This document shows positions 27,198 to 37,636 of a stretch of DNA of 53,497 bases, piece after piece. The position numbers were made by a program, and so were the translations under genes. Location of the stretch: contig CAPXSA010000007.1 in assembly GCA_948735595.1 (NCBI GenBank), forward strand, positions 1 through 53,497, in the 5' to 3' direction. This DNA comes from an uncultured Clostridia bacterium (lineage in GTDB: Bacteria; Bacillota; Clostridia; TANB77; CAG-508). Positions within the stretch are counted from its first letter, which is position 1. Each line of letters opens with the position of its first letter. The notes beneath the pieces were generated by a model, which was not told where the DNA came from, did no database searches, and was given only the letters and a program-made list of their open reading frames with translations.

Positions 27198-27706
27198 AAC
27201 TCCTTAAATTTCAACCACATTTTATGTTTTATAAACTCTTTAAAATCTTGAATAGTTCCTAATAAAAATCCAGATTTATCTAGTACTAAAATGTTTGTTT
27301 TATCTAAGTAAAGATAAAAATAGTTTTTTGTTTCAAAAACTCTATATAATTTATAATATGCTATCTTATCACTTCCCATTGTATTTTTTATAACAAAATA
27401 GTTTTTATAAAAAGAATAAGTATTCACTAAGTTATTTTGTACCTTATCACTATGAAATTCTTTTGTATTTTTATGTGTAGGCTGAATAAATTGATAAGCT
27501 GAAAAGCAAGCAAAGATAATGAAGAGGATTAAGCCATGAGCAAAATAATGATTAGCAAATAGAAAAGAAATGAGCAAAATAAATAAAAGAGAAAAAATGG
27601 CAGTATATACTGTGTATCTCCAACCAAACTTCTTTTGTTGAAAAGTTAATAATTCTATATAAATATTCTTAGATAAAGTAGTTTTATTTTGAAATAAAGG
27701 CTTCAT
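27194..27706 (-). CDS. YcxB-like membrane protein
   Basis: A 170-aa protein with two adjacent transmembrane helices (~30-75) and a C-terminal beta-rich domain with YYKLYRVFETKNYFYLYLDKTN.LVLDKSGF, as in YcxB-like proteins. Function is unknown in the family. GGAGAG precedes ATG. It is monocistronic between a TA module and a divergent nucleotidase gene. Confidence 0.65.
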   Translation of the reverse strand: MKPLFQNKTTLSKNIYIELLTFQQKKFGWRYTVYTAIFSLLFILLISFLFANHYFAHGLILFIIFACFSAYQFIQPTHKNTKEFHSDKVQNNLVNTYSFYKNYFVIKNTMGSDKIAYYKLYRVFETKNYFYLYLDKTNILVLDKSGFLLGTIQDFKEFIKHKMWLKFKEF

Positions 27707-27826
27707 AGATAAACTCTCCTATACATTGTTAATAAAAATAGTATATGTTAAAATGATTTTTCGTACAAGACTATTTAAAAATAATTTTCAGTATGTTACA
27801 ATAATCAAAAAACGGAGGAGAAAAAA

Positions 27827-28435
27827 ATGAGAATAGGAATTGATATAGATGATACCTTATCTGAATCATTTGAATTAGTATTTCCATTTTCACAAAAATT
27901 TGATATAGAAGAATTAGGAAATAACGGAAAAGTACAAACTTATGGAAAAAAAGAAAACCATAACTATATAGAAGAGATGTATCCTCACTGGTCAGAAGAA
28001 CAAACCAATTTATTTTGGGAAAAAATATTTATGCAAACAGTAACAGAGGCAAGACCAAAACCATATGCTCCTGAGATTATCCATAGATTAAAAGAAGAAG
28101 GGAACCAAATAGTCATTATTACTTCTAGGTATGAGGTATTACCAAATGACAATACCATAGAAACAAAGTCAAAAGAATGGCTAACTAAAAATGACATTCC
28201 ATATGATAAATTTATTTTAAATGCAAAGGACAAGCTAATAGCAGCACAAAATGAAAAAATAGACTTATTTATTGATGACAGTATTCAGCATTGTAAAAGA
28301 GTAAACGGAGGAAATATAAAAACTCTTTTATATACTACTATTGCAAATCAAGGAGTAGAAGTACCAGAGTTAGAAAGAGTTTATTCTTGGATACAAATTT
28401 ATCAAATCTATAAACAAATGAGGGATAAAAATTGA
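27827..28435 (+). CDS. 5'-nucleotidase-like HAD hydrolase (NT5C family)
   Basis: A 202-aa HAD-fold protein. The nucleophile motif is GIDIDDTL, motif II is ITSR, and the acidic motif is FIDDS. This set fits the deoxyribonucleotidase/NT5C-like family in Firmicutes, removing phosphate from nucleoside monophosphates. GGAGGAG precedes ATG. The stop overlaps the TTG start of the MFS gene, suggesting one operon. Confidence 0.75.
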   Translation: MRIGIDIDDTLSESFELVFPFSQKFDIEELGNNGKVQTYGKKENHNYIEEMYPHWSEEQTNLFWEKIFMQTVTEARPKPYAPEIIHRLKEEGNQIVIITSRYEVLPNDNTIETKSKEWLTKNDIPYDKFILNAKDKLIAAQNEKIDLFIDDSIQHCKRVNGGNIKTLLYTTIANQGVEVPELERVYSWIQIYQIYKQMRDKN

Positions 28436-29751
28436 AAGAAGTAGAAGATAGGATAAAACCAACCAAAAAAGTAACAATTCAAGAAAGAAAATACAATGCA
28501 CGCTTATACCCACTTTATAAAATGTGTGCATGGGACTTATTATTTTATTATGCCATTGCATTTGTATTTTTGGTTCAAACAAAAGGAATGAGTCCAGCAG
28601 AAGTAATGTTGACAGATGCTATTTATCCATTTTTGAAGTTGATTTTTCAAATGCCAGGTTTAACTATTATTGATAAATTAGGAAAAAGGAGAAGCTTAAT
28701 TGTTGGTAATTTTAGTTTATCAATTTGTATTGTCATTTTAATAGTATCAAGTGGAATTCCAATGGTTATTTTTTCTTATGCTTTTATGGCTTTTGCATTC
28801 TCTATTAAAAATGTGGCAGAGACCAATTTATTATATGATTCTGTACCAGATAAAAAAGGAAAGGGAATTTTCTCTAAAATAGAAGAAAAAGGAGCAAGAA
28901 ATTATTACTTCCTAGATGGTATTACTTCTATGCTTACAGGTTTTCTATTTGTTATAAATGGATATATTCCTATGATGATTTGCCTAATGTTTACAGTAAT
29001 AGCAATTGCAATGTCAACCTGTTTTAAAGAAGTATGTGAAATCAAAGAAGAAAAAGCACAAACTTTAAAAGGAAGGATACAAGGATATTTTCAAGATATT
29101 AAAACGGCTTTTCAATTTATTTTTCATTCGAGAAGATTACAAGCCATTATGGTATTTACCTTCTTTTTCAGTGGACTAGTTTATGCCTCTTATACACTAA
29201 GAGAAAGTTTGTTAGATGATTTACAAATACCTGCACAGTTTTTTGCGATTATTATAGCAAGTTTAACAATTTTATCAGGATTTACAGCTAGTTTGCAAAG
29301 TGTTATTCATCAGAAATTTAGAAATAAAGCATTGACTTTTATAGGATTAATCTATGTGATTACATTTGTAATGGTAGGAATAATTGGGATGTATTGTAAT
29401 ATTCCAAAGGAAACAGTACTTGGTATTTTACTTGTATTTTTTGCAATACAATATGCTTTGCAATCACCTTATGATATTTTATATCAAAAATATTTAAAAA
29501 GTTTTGCAACACCAGAAATGAGAGTGAAAATAGCTACTACCTTTGATTTTATCAAAAGTATTTCCTCTTTTGTAATTGCTATGGTTTGTAGTTATTTATT
29601 AGAGGTAATGAACCCAAGAAATAGTTTTCTAGTTATTGGAATTGTATTTACTGCTATTTTGGCAATTGTATTATATTGGATGAAAGACAAATTCGGACTA
29701 AAGCCAGAAGAATATAGAAAACAAGACATTCAAGATGTAGAAGAAATGTGA
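28432..29751 (+). CDS. MFS transporter
   Basis: A 439-aa polytopic protein with about 12 hydrophobic segments, a KLGKRRSL loop between helices 2 and 3 (the MFS motif A position) and a central cytoplasmic loop. The start is TTG at 28432 with GAGGG upstream, overlapping the nucleotidase stop. Drug or metabolite efflux is possible; the substrate is not readable. Confidence 0.75.
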   Translation: MKEVEDRIKPTKKVTIQERKYNARLYPLYKMCAWDLLFYYAIAFVFLVQTKGMSPAEVMLTDAIYPFLKLIFQMPGLTIIDKLGKRRSLIVGNFSLSICIVILIVSSGIPMVIFSYAFMAFAFSIKNVAETNLLYDSVPDKKGKGIFSKIEEKGARNYYFLDGITSMLTGFLFVINGYIPMMICLMFTVIAIAMSTCFKEVCEIKEEKAQTLKGRIQGYFQDIKTAFQFIFHSRRLQAIMVFTFFFSGLVYASYTLRESLLDDLQIPAQFFAIIIASLTILSGFTASLQSVIHQKFRNKALTFIGLIYVITFVMVGIIGMYCNIPKETVLGILLVFFAIQYALQSPYDILYQKYLKSFATPEMRVKIATTFDFIKSISSFVIAMVCSYLLEVMNPRNSFLVIGIVFTAILAIVLYWMKDKFGLKPEEYRKQDIQDVEEM

Positions 29752-29768
29752 AAAGTCTGTGAAAAAGG

Positions 29769-29814
29769 TTAACAAAAAACGACATACTGTGTTATAATAC
29801 CGGTTATGTCGTTT
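29769..29814 (+). promoter_or_regulatory. Promoter embedded in an inverted repeat
   Basis: TTAACA (29769-29774) and TATAAT (29793-29798), 18-bp spacer. A 10-bp inverted repeat, AAACGACATA (29777-29786) and TATGTCGTTT (29805-29814), brackets the -10. It could be an operator for the ABC exporter downstream or part of a terminator for the MFS gene. Confidence 0.5.
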
Positions 29815-29890
29815 TGACAGTTTTATTTAGATAGAAAATAAACACAAAAAAGGTTATTTTTATATAGAATAACAAATAGGGGAGGAAGAA

Positions 29891-32243
29891 ATGTTTAAAG
29901 TATTAAAAAACTTAAAAGCTTCATGGATATCTGTTATTATCATTGTTCTATTTTTAGGACTTCAAGCAATGGCTGATTTGGCATTGCCTGATTATACTTC
30001 TAAAATAGTAAATATTCGGTATTCAACAAGGTGGAATTGAGAATAGTAGTCCAGAAGTAATACGTAAATCTACAATGGAAAGTGTATTGTTATTTACAGA
30101 GGATGATAAAGAAATTTTAGAAGGATATACTTTAATTTCTAAAGAAAACTTAGAGCAAAAAGAGTATGACAAATATGTGAAGAAATATCCTAAATTAGAG
30201 ACAGAGGAGTTATACCTTCGTAAAAATTTGAAAGAAGAAGAAATTGACACTTTAAGTAGCAAAATGGCAAAACCTTTGATGATTTTAAAGAACTTAGAAG
30301 AAGGTGAAATGGCAGAGGGCTTAAAGCAATCTATACTTTCTAATTTGCCAGATAATATGCAAGCCCAATATCAAAATGCTAGTGTATTAGAGTTACTAAA
30401 AGTGATGACAGAATTGAATATGAGTTTAGTTCCAACAGATACCTCTGTACTGAATAAAAAAGCAACTAATGAACAAGAAATTGAGCAGATATTAGGGCAA
30501 GCTAGCGCTAGTGAAAACCCAATGGGACCAATAGTAGAACAAGCAACAAAACAAATGGAGCAAATTCCAGAAAGCATTATTGAGCAAGCTGCGGTGGCGA
30601 CGATTAAAGAAGAATATCAAGCAATTGGAATTAATACAGACAGTTATCAAAATAGCTATATTGTTTGGGCAGGTATTCAAATGCTAGGAGTTGCTTTTGC
30701 AAGTATGGCAACAGGTATTACCATTATGCTATTATCTTCTAGAGTAGCAGCAAGACTAGGAAGAACTTTAAGAGATAAAATTTTCAAAAAAGTATTAGGT
30801 TTTTCTACTAGTGAATTCAAAGAATTTTCAACAGCTTCTTTAATTACTCGTAGTACAAATGATATCCAACAAATTCAAATGTTGATTTCTATGCTATTTA
30901 GAGTAGTAGTGTATGCTCCTATTATTGGTATTGGAGGATTTTTCAAGGTTTTAGCCAACAGTGATAATTCTATGGCATGGATTATTGGTGTAGCAATTGT
31001 ATCTATTTTACTTATTGTAGGTATTTTATTTGCTATTGCTATGCCAAGATTTAAAAAGTTACAAGATTTGATTGATAAGCTAAATCTAGTAGCACGTGAA
31101 ATGTTAACTGGTATTCCAGTTATTAGGGCTTTTCATACAGAAAAAAGAGAAGAGAAGCGTTTTGATAATGCAAATCAAGACTTAACGAAAACCTATAAAT
31201 TTGTCAATAATGCAATGAACTTAATGATGCCTATTTTAATGCTTATTATGAATTGCATTTCACTTCTTACTATTTGGGTAGGAGGACACAATGTAGAAGA
31301 TGGTATTATGCAAGTAGGAGATATCATGGCATTTCTACAATACACCATGCAAATCATTATGGCATTCTTAATGATTTCTATGATATCCATTATGCTACCA
31401 AGAGCAGGGGTGTCTGCAAAGCGTATTAATGAAGTATTAGAAAAGAAAAATAGTATTCAAGATCCAAAAGAGCCAAAACATTTTGATAGTAAGAAAAAAG
31501 GATTAGTAGAATTTAAAAATGTGTCATTCCGTTATCCAGATGCAGATGAAGATTTACTAACAGATATTAATTTTACAGCAGAGCCAGGACAAACAACAGC
31601 TATTATTGGTAGTACAGGAAGCGGAAAGTCTACAATTGTAAACTTAATACCTCGTTTTTATGATGTTACCAAAGGTGAGTTGTTAATTGATGGAGTAAAT
31701 GTCAAAGAAGTAACTCAAAAAGAATTAAGAGATATTATTGGATTTGTTCCACAAAAAGGAGTGCTATTCTCTGGAACGATAGAGTCTAATATTAAATATA
31801 GTGATGAAACTATGTCAAATGAAAAAATGAAACTTGCTGCTGAAATTGCACAAGCAACAGAATTTATTGAACAAAAAGAAGAAAAATATGCTTCAGAAAT
31901 TGCACAAGGCGGTTCAAACGTATCAGGTGGACAAAAACAGCGTTTATCTATTGCAAGAGCAGTAGCAAAAGATCCAGAAATCTTTGTGTTTGATGATAGT
32001 TTTTCAGCATTAGATTACAAAACTGATAGCAAGTTAAGAGATGCACTAAAAGAAAAGACACAAAACAAAACAGTGATTATTGTAGCACAAAGAATTAATA
32101 CTATTTTACAGGCAGACAAGATTATTGTATTAGATGATGGAAATATTGCAGGTATTGGAACACACAAAGAATTAATGAAGGACTGTGAAGTATATAGGCA
32201 AATTGCTTTATCACAATTATCGAAGGAGGAGTTAGACACTTAA
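29891..32243 (+). CDS. ABC exporter half-transporter with CGGT site, degenerate ATPase site
   Basis: The first 42 codons (MFKVLKNLKASWISVIIIVL...) run into CGGT at 30017-30020. Read as Gly43 the frame continues as VNIGIQQGGIE, conserved in this subfamily, to 783 aa exactly. It has an enlarged ~200-aa extracytoplasmic insertion after helix 1, then the permease core and ATPase: Walker A GSTGSGKS, signature VSGGQKQR, Walker B FVFDD (Asp for the catalytic Glu), switch region VAQRI (Gln for His). It is the degenerate half of a TM287/288 or YfiBC-like heterodimer. GGGGAGGA precedes ATG. Without recoding, translation would stop after about 50 codons. Confidence 0.85.
30017..30020 (+). other. CGGT quadruplet (Gly43 of ABC exporter)
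   Basis: ATT CGGT ATT. Triplet reading ends at TGA six codons after CGG; four-base reading gives NIGIQQGG. Confidence 0.75.
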
Positions 32244-32259
32244 AGTTTGCATTTTACAG

Positions 32260-32426
32260 ATTATTACTATAATAACGTTTGTCCTTGTTGTCGAAGTCTT
32301 TTCAAGACTTCGAAGGCGTTCGCTTTGCTTCTTCTTCGCTACGCTACGCATACTGACGCTGTAATCGGCAAAGCCTCAACAGCTTCAGCAACCTTACGCG
32401 GACATTCCTTCTATTATAGTAATAAT
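32260..32426. repeat. Long hairpin element between two ABC genes
   Basis: A 15-bp perfect AT-rich inverted repeat (32260-32274 with 32412-32426) encloses a GC-richer interior that contains its own hairpin, CGAAGTCTT/AAGACTTCG. The plan matches 10182-10294. It splits what should be a tightly coupled gene pair, so it probably inserted there. Confidence 0.65.
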
Positions 32427-32462
32427 CATATAAAAATAGAAAACTTGAAAGGTAGGAAATAA

Positions 32463-34331
32463 ATGGAAGAAAATAATAAACAAGTACAAAAGCCTCCTAA
32501 AATGAGAATGGGTCATGGACCAATGGGAGGTATGGGTGCAGGAGAAAAAGCAAAAGATGTAAAAGGTACAGTTGGCAAATTAATGAGAAATTATTTAAAA
32601 GACTATAAATGGAAATTAATTGTTGTACTTATTTTTGCAATTGGAAGCACCATTTTTACAATTGTAGGTCCTAAGATTTTAGGAAATGCGACTACTGAAA
32701 TTTTTAATGGAATTGTTAGTAAGATTTCAGGAGGAACAGGAATTGATTTTGGAAAAGTAGCAGGAATTTTATTAACACTATTAGGATTATACACAATTAG
32801 TGTGATATTCTCTGCTATTCAAAGTTTTACCATGACAAGTGTATCACAAAATTTAACCTATCGACTTAGAAATGATATTGCTAAGAAGATTAATAAATTG
32901 CCAATGAAATATTTTGATAAGAAAACCAATGGAGAAGTGCTATCAGTTATTACAAATGATGTGGATACATTTTCTCAAAATATGAACCAAAGCATTACAC
33001 AAATTATTACAGCAGTTTGTACGATTATTGGTATTTTAATTATGATGTTATCCATTAGTTGGACAATGACACTGGTATCACTTATCATTTTACCAATTTC
33101 AGCAATTGCAGTAAGTGTTATTGTAAAGAAGTCACAAAAATACTTTAAAGCACAACAAGACTATTTAGGACATGTAAATGGTCAGGTAGAAGAAGTATAT
33201 GGTGGGCATAATATTGTAAAAGTATTTAATGGGGAAGAAAAAGCTATTCACGAATTTGCGAAAATGAATGAAGAGTTATATCATTCTGGTTGGAAATCAC
33301 AATTTATGTCTGGTTTAATGCACCCTATTATGAATTTTACAGGTAACGTTGGCTATGTAGGAGTTGCTATTTTAGGTGGCTATTTAGCAGTACAAGGTAG
33401 AATTACAGTTGGTAATATCCAATCTTTTATTCAATACAACAAGCAGTTTACACAACCCATTAACCAAATTGCACAAATTTCTAGTATGTTGCAATCTATG
33501 GTAGCAGCTTCTGAAAGAATTTTTGAGTTTTTAGAAGAACCAGAAGAAATACAAGAAATAGAAGGGGCAGTAAAAACAGATGGACTAAAAGGAAATGTTA
33601 CTTTTGACCATGTACAATTTGGGTATAACGAAGATAAGATGATTATTCATGATTTTAATCAAACAATTAAAGATGGTCAAAAAGTAGCCATTGTTGGTCC
33701 AACAGGTGCAGGTAAAACAACTATGGTAAAACTACTTATGAGATTTTATGATGTGAACCAAGGTGCTATTTTAGTAGATGGACATAATGTGAAAGACTTT
33801 AATCGTGGAGAACTTAGAAAGATGTTTGGTATGGTATTACAAGATACCTGGCTATTTGGTGGTACGATTAAAGAAAATATCAAATATGGCAAGCCAGATG
33901 CGACAGATGAAGAAGTGATTGAAGCAGCGAAAGCTGCACATGTTCACCATTTTATTCAAACATTACCTAAGGGATATGATATGGTGATTGATGAAGAATC
34001 AAGCAACATTTCACAAGGACAAAAACAGCTATTAACTATTGCTAGAGTAATTTTAGCAAATCCTGAAATTTTGATTTTAGATGAGGCAACTAGTTCTATT
34101 GATACAAGAACAGAACAACAAATTCAAGCTGCTATGGATAACTTAATGAAAGGAAGAACAAGCTTTATTATTGCACATAGATTATCTACTATTAAAAATG
34201 CAGATGTAATTTTAGTTATGAATGAAGGCGATATTGTGGAACAAGGAACTCATGAAGAATTGTTAGAGAAAAATGGATTTTATGCGAATTTATATAATTC
34301 ACAATTCAAAGATGGTGGAGAGGAAGAATAG
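32463..34331 (+). CDS. ABC exporter half-transporter, catalytic partner
   Basis: A 622-aa protein with a Gly/Met-rich cytoplasmic N-terminus (~40 aa), a six-helix permease domain and an ATPase: Walker A GPTGAGKTT, signature ISQGQKQL, Walker B ILILDE with the catalytic Glu, switch IAHRLS. It pairs with the degenerate half upstream. It is related to YfiC/EfrB/TM288-type multidrug exporters. It is followed by two hairpins. Confidence 0.85.
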   Translation: MEENNKQVQKPPKMRMGHGPMGGMGAGEKAKDVKGTVGKLMRNYLKDYKWKLIVVLIFAIGSTIFTIVGPKILGNATTEIFNGIVSKISGGTGIDFGKVAGILLTLLGLYTISVIFSAIQSFTMTSVSQNLTYRLRNDIAKKINKLPMKYFDKKTNGEVLSVITNDVDTFSQNMNQSITQIITAVCTIIGILIMMLSISWTMTLVSLIILPISAIAVSVIVKKSQKYFKAQQDYLGHVNGQVEEVYGGHNIVKVFNGEEKAIHEFAKMNEELYHSGWKSQFMSGLMHPIMNFTGNVGYVGVAILGGYLAVQGRITVGNIQSFIQYNKQFTQPINQIAQISSMLQSMVAASERIFEFLEEPEEIQEIEGAVKTDGLKGNVTFDHVQFGYNEDKMIIHDFNQTIKDGQKVAIVGPTGAGKTTMVKLLMRFYDVNQGAILVDGHNVKDFNRGELRKMFGMVLQDTWLFGGTIKENIKYGKPDATDEEVIEAAKAAHVHHFIQTLPKGYDMVIDEESSNISQGQKQLLTIARVILANPEILILDEATSSIDTRTEQQIQAAMDNLMKGRTSFIIAHRLSTIKNADVILVMNEGDIVEQGTHEELLEKNGFYANLYNSQFKDGGEEE

Positions 34332-34346
34332 AAAATATAAAAACTC

Positions 34347-34439
34347 TCATTTCGCAAAAATAAAATTATTTACTTTTTGCGAAATGATAATATGCCCATA
34401 AGAATATGCTTATTAATATATTCTTAAGGGGCTTTTTTA
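34347..34439 (+). terminator. Tandem hairpins ending the ABC operon
   Basis: A 14-bp perfect stem (34347-34360 with 34374-34387) is followed by a second hairpin (about 34394-34407 with 34418-34432) that has a T6 tail. The second is the terminator proper. Confidence 0.8.
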
Positions 34440-34583
34440 TTCTCTTGTCTTATGATAGAATAAGTAAAATTTGAATAAGAAATATTTTTTCTAATTTGCT
34501 ATACACTGTTTGGTGAATAAAGGAATAGAATTGAATAAATTGGAAAAAATTTGAGTATAGAAAAGCAACAGGAGGAATTAAAA

Positions 34584-35258
34584 ATGATAAGAACAAAACT
34601 AGCAGATAGAATACTTCCCAATTATACCAAGGGAGAAGAAATTTGTAATATGGTTACTCATATTGTTGGTGGAGTGATTGGAATAGTAGCACTTGTACTA
34701 TTCATTGTAGTAGCAAGTATTCATCATAATGTATATGGAATTGTAACAGGGGCTATTTTTGGTGTATCTATGATTGTACTTTATACCATGTCTAGTGTTT
34801 ATCATGGCTTAAGTCCAAGAGTAAAAGGCAAAAAAGTGATGCAGGTGTTAGATCACTGTACCATTTATTATTTAATAGCAGGTTCTTATGGACCTTTTGC
34901 TTTATGCACTTTGCGTGAATATGACTTAGCAACAGGTTGGACAATTTTTGGTATTATTTGGGCAATGGCAATTATAGGGACGATTTTTACAGCTATTGAC
35001 TTAAAGAAATATAAAGTGTTTTCTATGATTTGCTACTTAGTTATGGGATGGTGTATTATTGTTAAAATTAATATTCTACCAGCTTTATTAGGTATGACAG
35101 GATTTTGGTTATTACTAGCAGGTGGAATTGTATACACTGTTGGTGCTATTTTATATGGCTTAGGCAAAAAGCATAGTTATATTCACTCTGTTTTTCACGT
35201 TTGTATTTGTATTGGAAGTTTATTACATTTCCTTTGCATTGCGTTGTATGTGTTATAA
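34584..35258 (+). CDS. Hemolysin III / PAQR-type membrane protein
   Basis: About 224 aa with seven hydrophobic helices. Motifs EEICNMVTHIVGGV, SSVYHGL and HSYIHSVFHVC carry the conserved His/Ser/Asp residues of the YqfA/COG1272 (hemolysin III) family, probable metal-dependent hydrolases of lipids. The start at 34584 follows AGGAGG; a TTG at 34551 is in frame but lacks a ribosome binding site. Confidence 0.85.
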   Translation: MIRTKLADRILPNYTKGEEICNMVTHIVGGVIGIVALVLFIVVASIHHNVYGIVTGAIFGVSMIVLYTMSSVYHGLSPRVKGKKVMQVLDHCTIYYLIAGSYGPFALCTLREYDLATGWTIFGIIWAMAIIGTIFTAIDLKKYKVFSMICYLVMGWCIIVKINILPALLGMTGFWLLLAGGIVYTVGAILYGLGKKHSYIHSVFHVCICIGSLLHFLCIALYVL

Positions 35259-35266
35259 TATATAAA

Positions 35267-35303
35267 CGAGAGAACGCAAATGTACAGCATTTGCGTTCTC
35301 TCG
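35267..35303. terminator. Two-way terminator
   Basis: A 16-bp perfect stem (35267-35282 with 35288-35303), 5-nt loop, between convergent genes. Confidence 0.9.
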
Positions 35304-35314
35304 TGAAAAAAAGT

Positions 35315-35731
35315 TCAATTTGCGTTTGCAATATCGTCGAGGTTGGCATTAATGCCAATTGTAACAGCAATATATTCTGTCATGTTGCCTTCCTCGAGGG
35401 TGCCAGAGCATTCGCAAGCAAATACTTTGGCATAGGGGGCTACTGCGTCTTCAATCAATTCATTGTAGCCACATTGATTACAATGGAAGCAGATGGTAGC
35501 AGTTTCACCATTCGCTAAGTCGAGCTTGACAGGACTTTTGATGGCTTGATATTGTCTCTGCATCTCATACTCTGCATCGTTGCCGTGAAATGCGGATTCA
35601 ACACGAGAGATGCCAGTGGATGTTGTGATTTCTACGTATGCGAAGTCTATGTCGACTTCGCGACTAGAACCACAAGCTGTGAGCATACAGAGCAGAGAAA
35701 TCACGATTGCCATAGTTATGAACTTTTTCAT
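35315..35731 (-). CDS. Small lipoprotein in a GC-richer cassette
   Basis: A 138-aa protein with a lipoprotein signal peptide and lipobox (LLCMLTACGSS, Cys20). The mature part has FHCNQCGYN and FACECSG, a likely four-cysteine zinc knuckle. Codon use is clearly more GC-rich than the surroundings. It is self-contained: its own leader, AGGAGG ribosome binding site and terminator, like 2411-2578 and 23370-23560. I do not recognise the family. Confidence 0.7.
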   Translation of the reverse strand: MKKFITMAIVISLLCMLTACGSSREVDIDFAYVEITTSTGISRVESAFHGNDAEYEMQRQYQAIKSPVKLDLANGETATICFHCNQCGYNELIEDAVAPYAKVFACECSGTLEEGNMTEYIAVTIGINANLDDIANAN

Positions 35732-35765
35732 TGTTTGTTCCTCCTAAAAATTAGTGATGTTTTTC

Positions 35766-35784
35766 TATTATGTGAACTAGCTTG
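35766..35784. promoter_or_regulatory. Palindrome in the lipoprotein gene leader
   Basis: A near-perfect palindrome (AACTAGCTT/AAGCTAGTT, one central base) in the 5' region of the minus-strand lipoprotein gene; a possible operator or leader hairpin. Confidence 0.35.
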
Positions 35785-35991
35785 AAGCTAGTTAAAGCGC
35801 AGGAACAGTTTCTACCAAAAGGTTGACAACCTTATGTAAATCAATTATAGCATTTTTGGATAAAAAAAGCAAATTTTTGTATTGGAAGTTGTAAATACTT
35901 AAGAAAATATTAAAATTAAATAAAATAACTTTTATTATACAAACAATTAGGGTATAATGCTAACTAGAAAAGAAGTAAAGGACATACTAAA

Positions 35992-36705
35992 ATGAGTAAA
36001 AAAACAAAAATATTTAAATTAGTTTTATTAGGCATTGCACTTACCATAGCAATAGCAGTTACAGCATATTTAATACCAGTTATTAGAGAATTAGGAACAC
36101 CAGAAGGTCAACAAGCATTTCAAACAAGAATTAATGACTCTGGATTTTTAGGAGTGTTAATGCTATTTGGTTTGCAGTTTGCACAAATCTTTCTATTCAT
36201 TATTCCAGGTGAACCAATTGAAATTTTAGCAGGAGTTTGTTATGGAAGCATATGGGGAACTGTGTTTGTCATGGTATCAGCAGCAATCATTTCAGCATTT
36301 ATCTATGCATTAGTACACAAATTAGGAAGAAAGTTTATTTATGATTTTGTGTCTAAAGAGAAGATAGAAAAGATAGAGAATAATAAAGTGTTTCAAAATC
36401 CAAAGACTATCCGTTTTTTGATTTTTATTCTATTCTTTATTCCAGGAACGCCAAAAGATTTGCTAACATATATTGCAGCACTATTGCCAATTAAACCAAT
36501 GGAATTTATCATTATTTCAACAATAGCGAGATTTCCATCTGTGATTTCTTCTACATGGGCAGGAGCGAGTCTATTAGAAGGAAAGTGGCAGGCTAGTTTA
36601 TTAATTTATGGAGTTACTTTTTTAATTGTGGCAATTGTTGTTATCATTATGAGAAAATTTGATAAAGATAAAATTACAGATGAAGCAATTAGAACAATTA
36701 AATAA
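35992..36705 (+). CDS. TVP38/TMEM64 family membrane protein
   Basis: A 237-aa protein with about six hydrophobic segments. The motif FIIPGEPIEILAGVCYGSIWG and the later FFIPGTPKDLLTYIAALLPI are the two re-entrant signature loops of the SNARE-associated/DedA-like VTT domain. Family members are thought to act in lipid scrambling or transport. A TATAAT lies at 35953-35958 upstream with a weak -35. It leads a run of membrane and redox genes. Confidence 0.8.
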   Translation: MSKKTKIFKLVLLGIALTIAIAVTAYLIPVIRELGTPEGQQAFQTRINDSGFLGVLMLFGLQFAQIFLFIIPGEPIEILAGVCYGSIWGTVFVMVSAAIISAFIYALVHKLGRKFIYDFVSKEKIEKIENNKVFQNPKTIRFLIFILFFIPGTPKDLLTYIAALLPIKPMEFIIISTIARFPSVISSTWAGASLLEGKWQASLLIYGVTFLIVAIVVIIMRKFDKDKITDEAIRTIK

Positions 36706-36763
36706 GGAGAATAAGAGAAAAGGAGAAGGGGGTTGGCTTTGAAAGCTAACATCTACTAGGAAA

Positions 36764-37636
36764 ATGGAGTATAATATAGCAATATATTTTTTGTACTTTC
36801 TCATTATTGCCATTTGTGGTTGGATGATGGAAATTACACTACAGTTAATACAAAAGCATAAGTTCGCAGATAGAGGATTTTTGATAGGACCATATTGCCC
36901 AATTTATGGATGTGGAGCCTTATTAATTACTTTTTGTTTAACAGGTTTAAAAGAACATCCAGTAGGGCTTTTTAGTACCGCAATTTTAGTATGTGGTATA
37001 TTAGAATATGCCACTAGTTATATTATGGAGAAACTATTTCATGCTAGATGGTGGGACTACAGTGACTGTAAATTTAATATTAATGGAAGAGTATGTATTG
37101 AAACCATTATTCCATTTGGAATTTTAGGAGTATTACTCATCTACATTGTAAATCCTTTTATTTTTAATAACCTAGCAAAAGTGCCAGAAAATATATTGGA
37201 TCTTACAGCAATTACAATGGCAGTATTATTTGTAGCAGACTTAATAGTTTCTTTAAGAGTAGTAACTATTTTTCGTTCTACTACGAAGAAATTTGATAAA
37301 GAAAATCCACAGGACAATACAGAGGAAATTTCACAAAAGGTAAAAGAATTCTTAAAAGGAAAATCTATTTTAAATAGAAGATTAATTAATGCGTTTCCAA
37401 AGTGGACAGCCATTATAAAAGAGCAGAGTGAAAAGATTAAACAAAAAACTAACGAAATGAAAGAGGAAATTAGCAATAAAGCTTATGAAATGAGAGAAGA
37501 TATTAGTGATTATGCGAGTTGCGTAAAAGAAGAGATAACACAAAGAGCAGATGAAGTAAAAAGAACTGTTAAGAAAGGAATTATTGTCACTTCTAGAAAG
37601 GTGAAAAATGGAGTTAAGAGAAGCAATAGAAAATAG
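36764..37636 (+). CDS. Putative ABC-type IV (CmpB-like) membrane protein with coiled tail
   Basis: A 290-aa protein. The N-terminal ~165 residues have four or five helices and the motifs FADRGFLIGPYCPIYG and ARWWDYS, typical of the PF06541/CmpB family of unknown function. The C-terminal ~110 residues are charged and probably coiled coil with apolipoprotein-like 11-residue repeats (EEISNKAYEMREDISDYAS). The last 29 nt overlap the nitroreductase start. Confidence 0.75.
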   Translation: MEYNIAIYFLYFLIIAICGWMMEITLQLIQKHKFADRGFLIGPYCPIYGCGALLITFCLTGLKEHPVGLFSTAILVCGILEYATSYIMEKLFHARWWDYSDCKFNINGRVCIETIIPFGILGVLLIYIVNPFIFNNLAKVPENILDLTAITMAVLFVADLIVSLRVVTIFRSTTKKFDKENPQDNTEEISQKVKEFLKGKSILNRRLINAFPKWTAIIKEQSEKIKQKTNEMKEEISNKAYEMREDISDYASCVKEEITQRADEVKRTVKKGIIVTSRKVKNGVKRSNRK

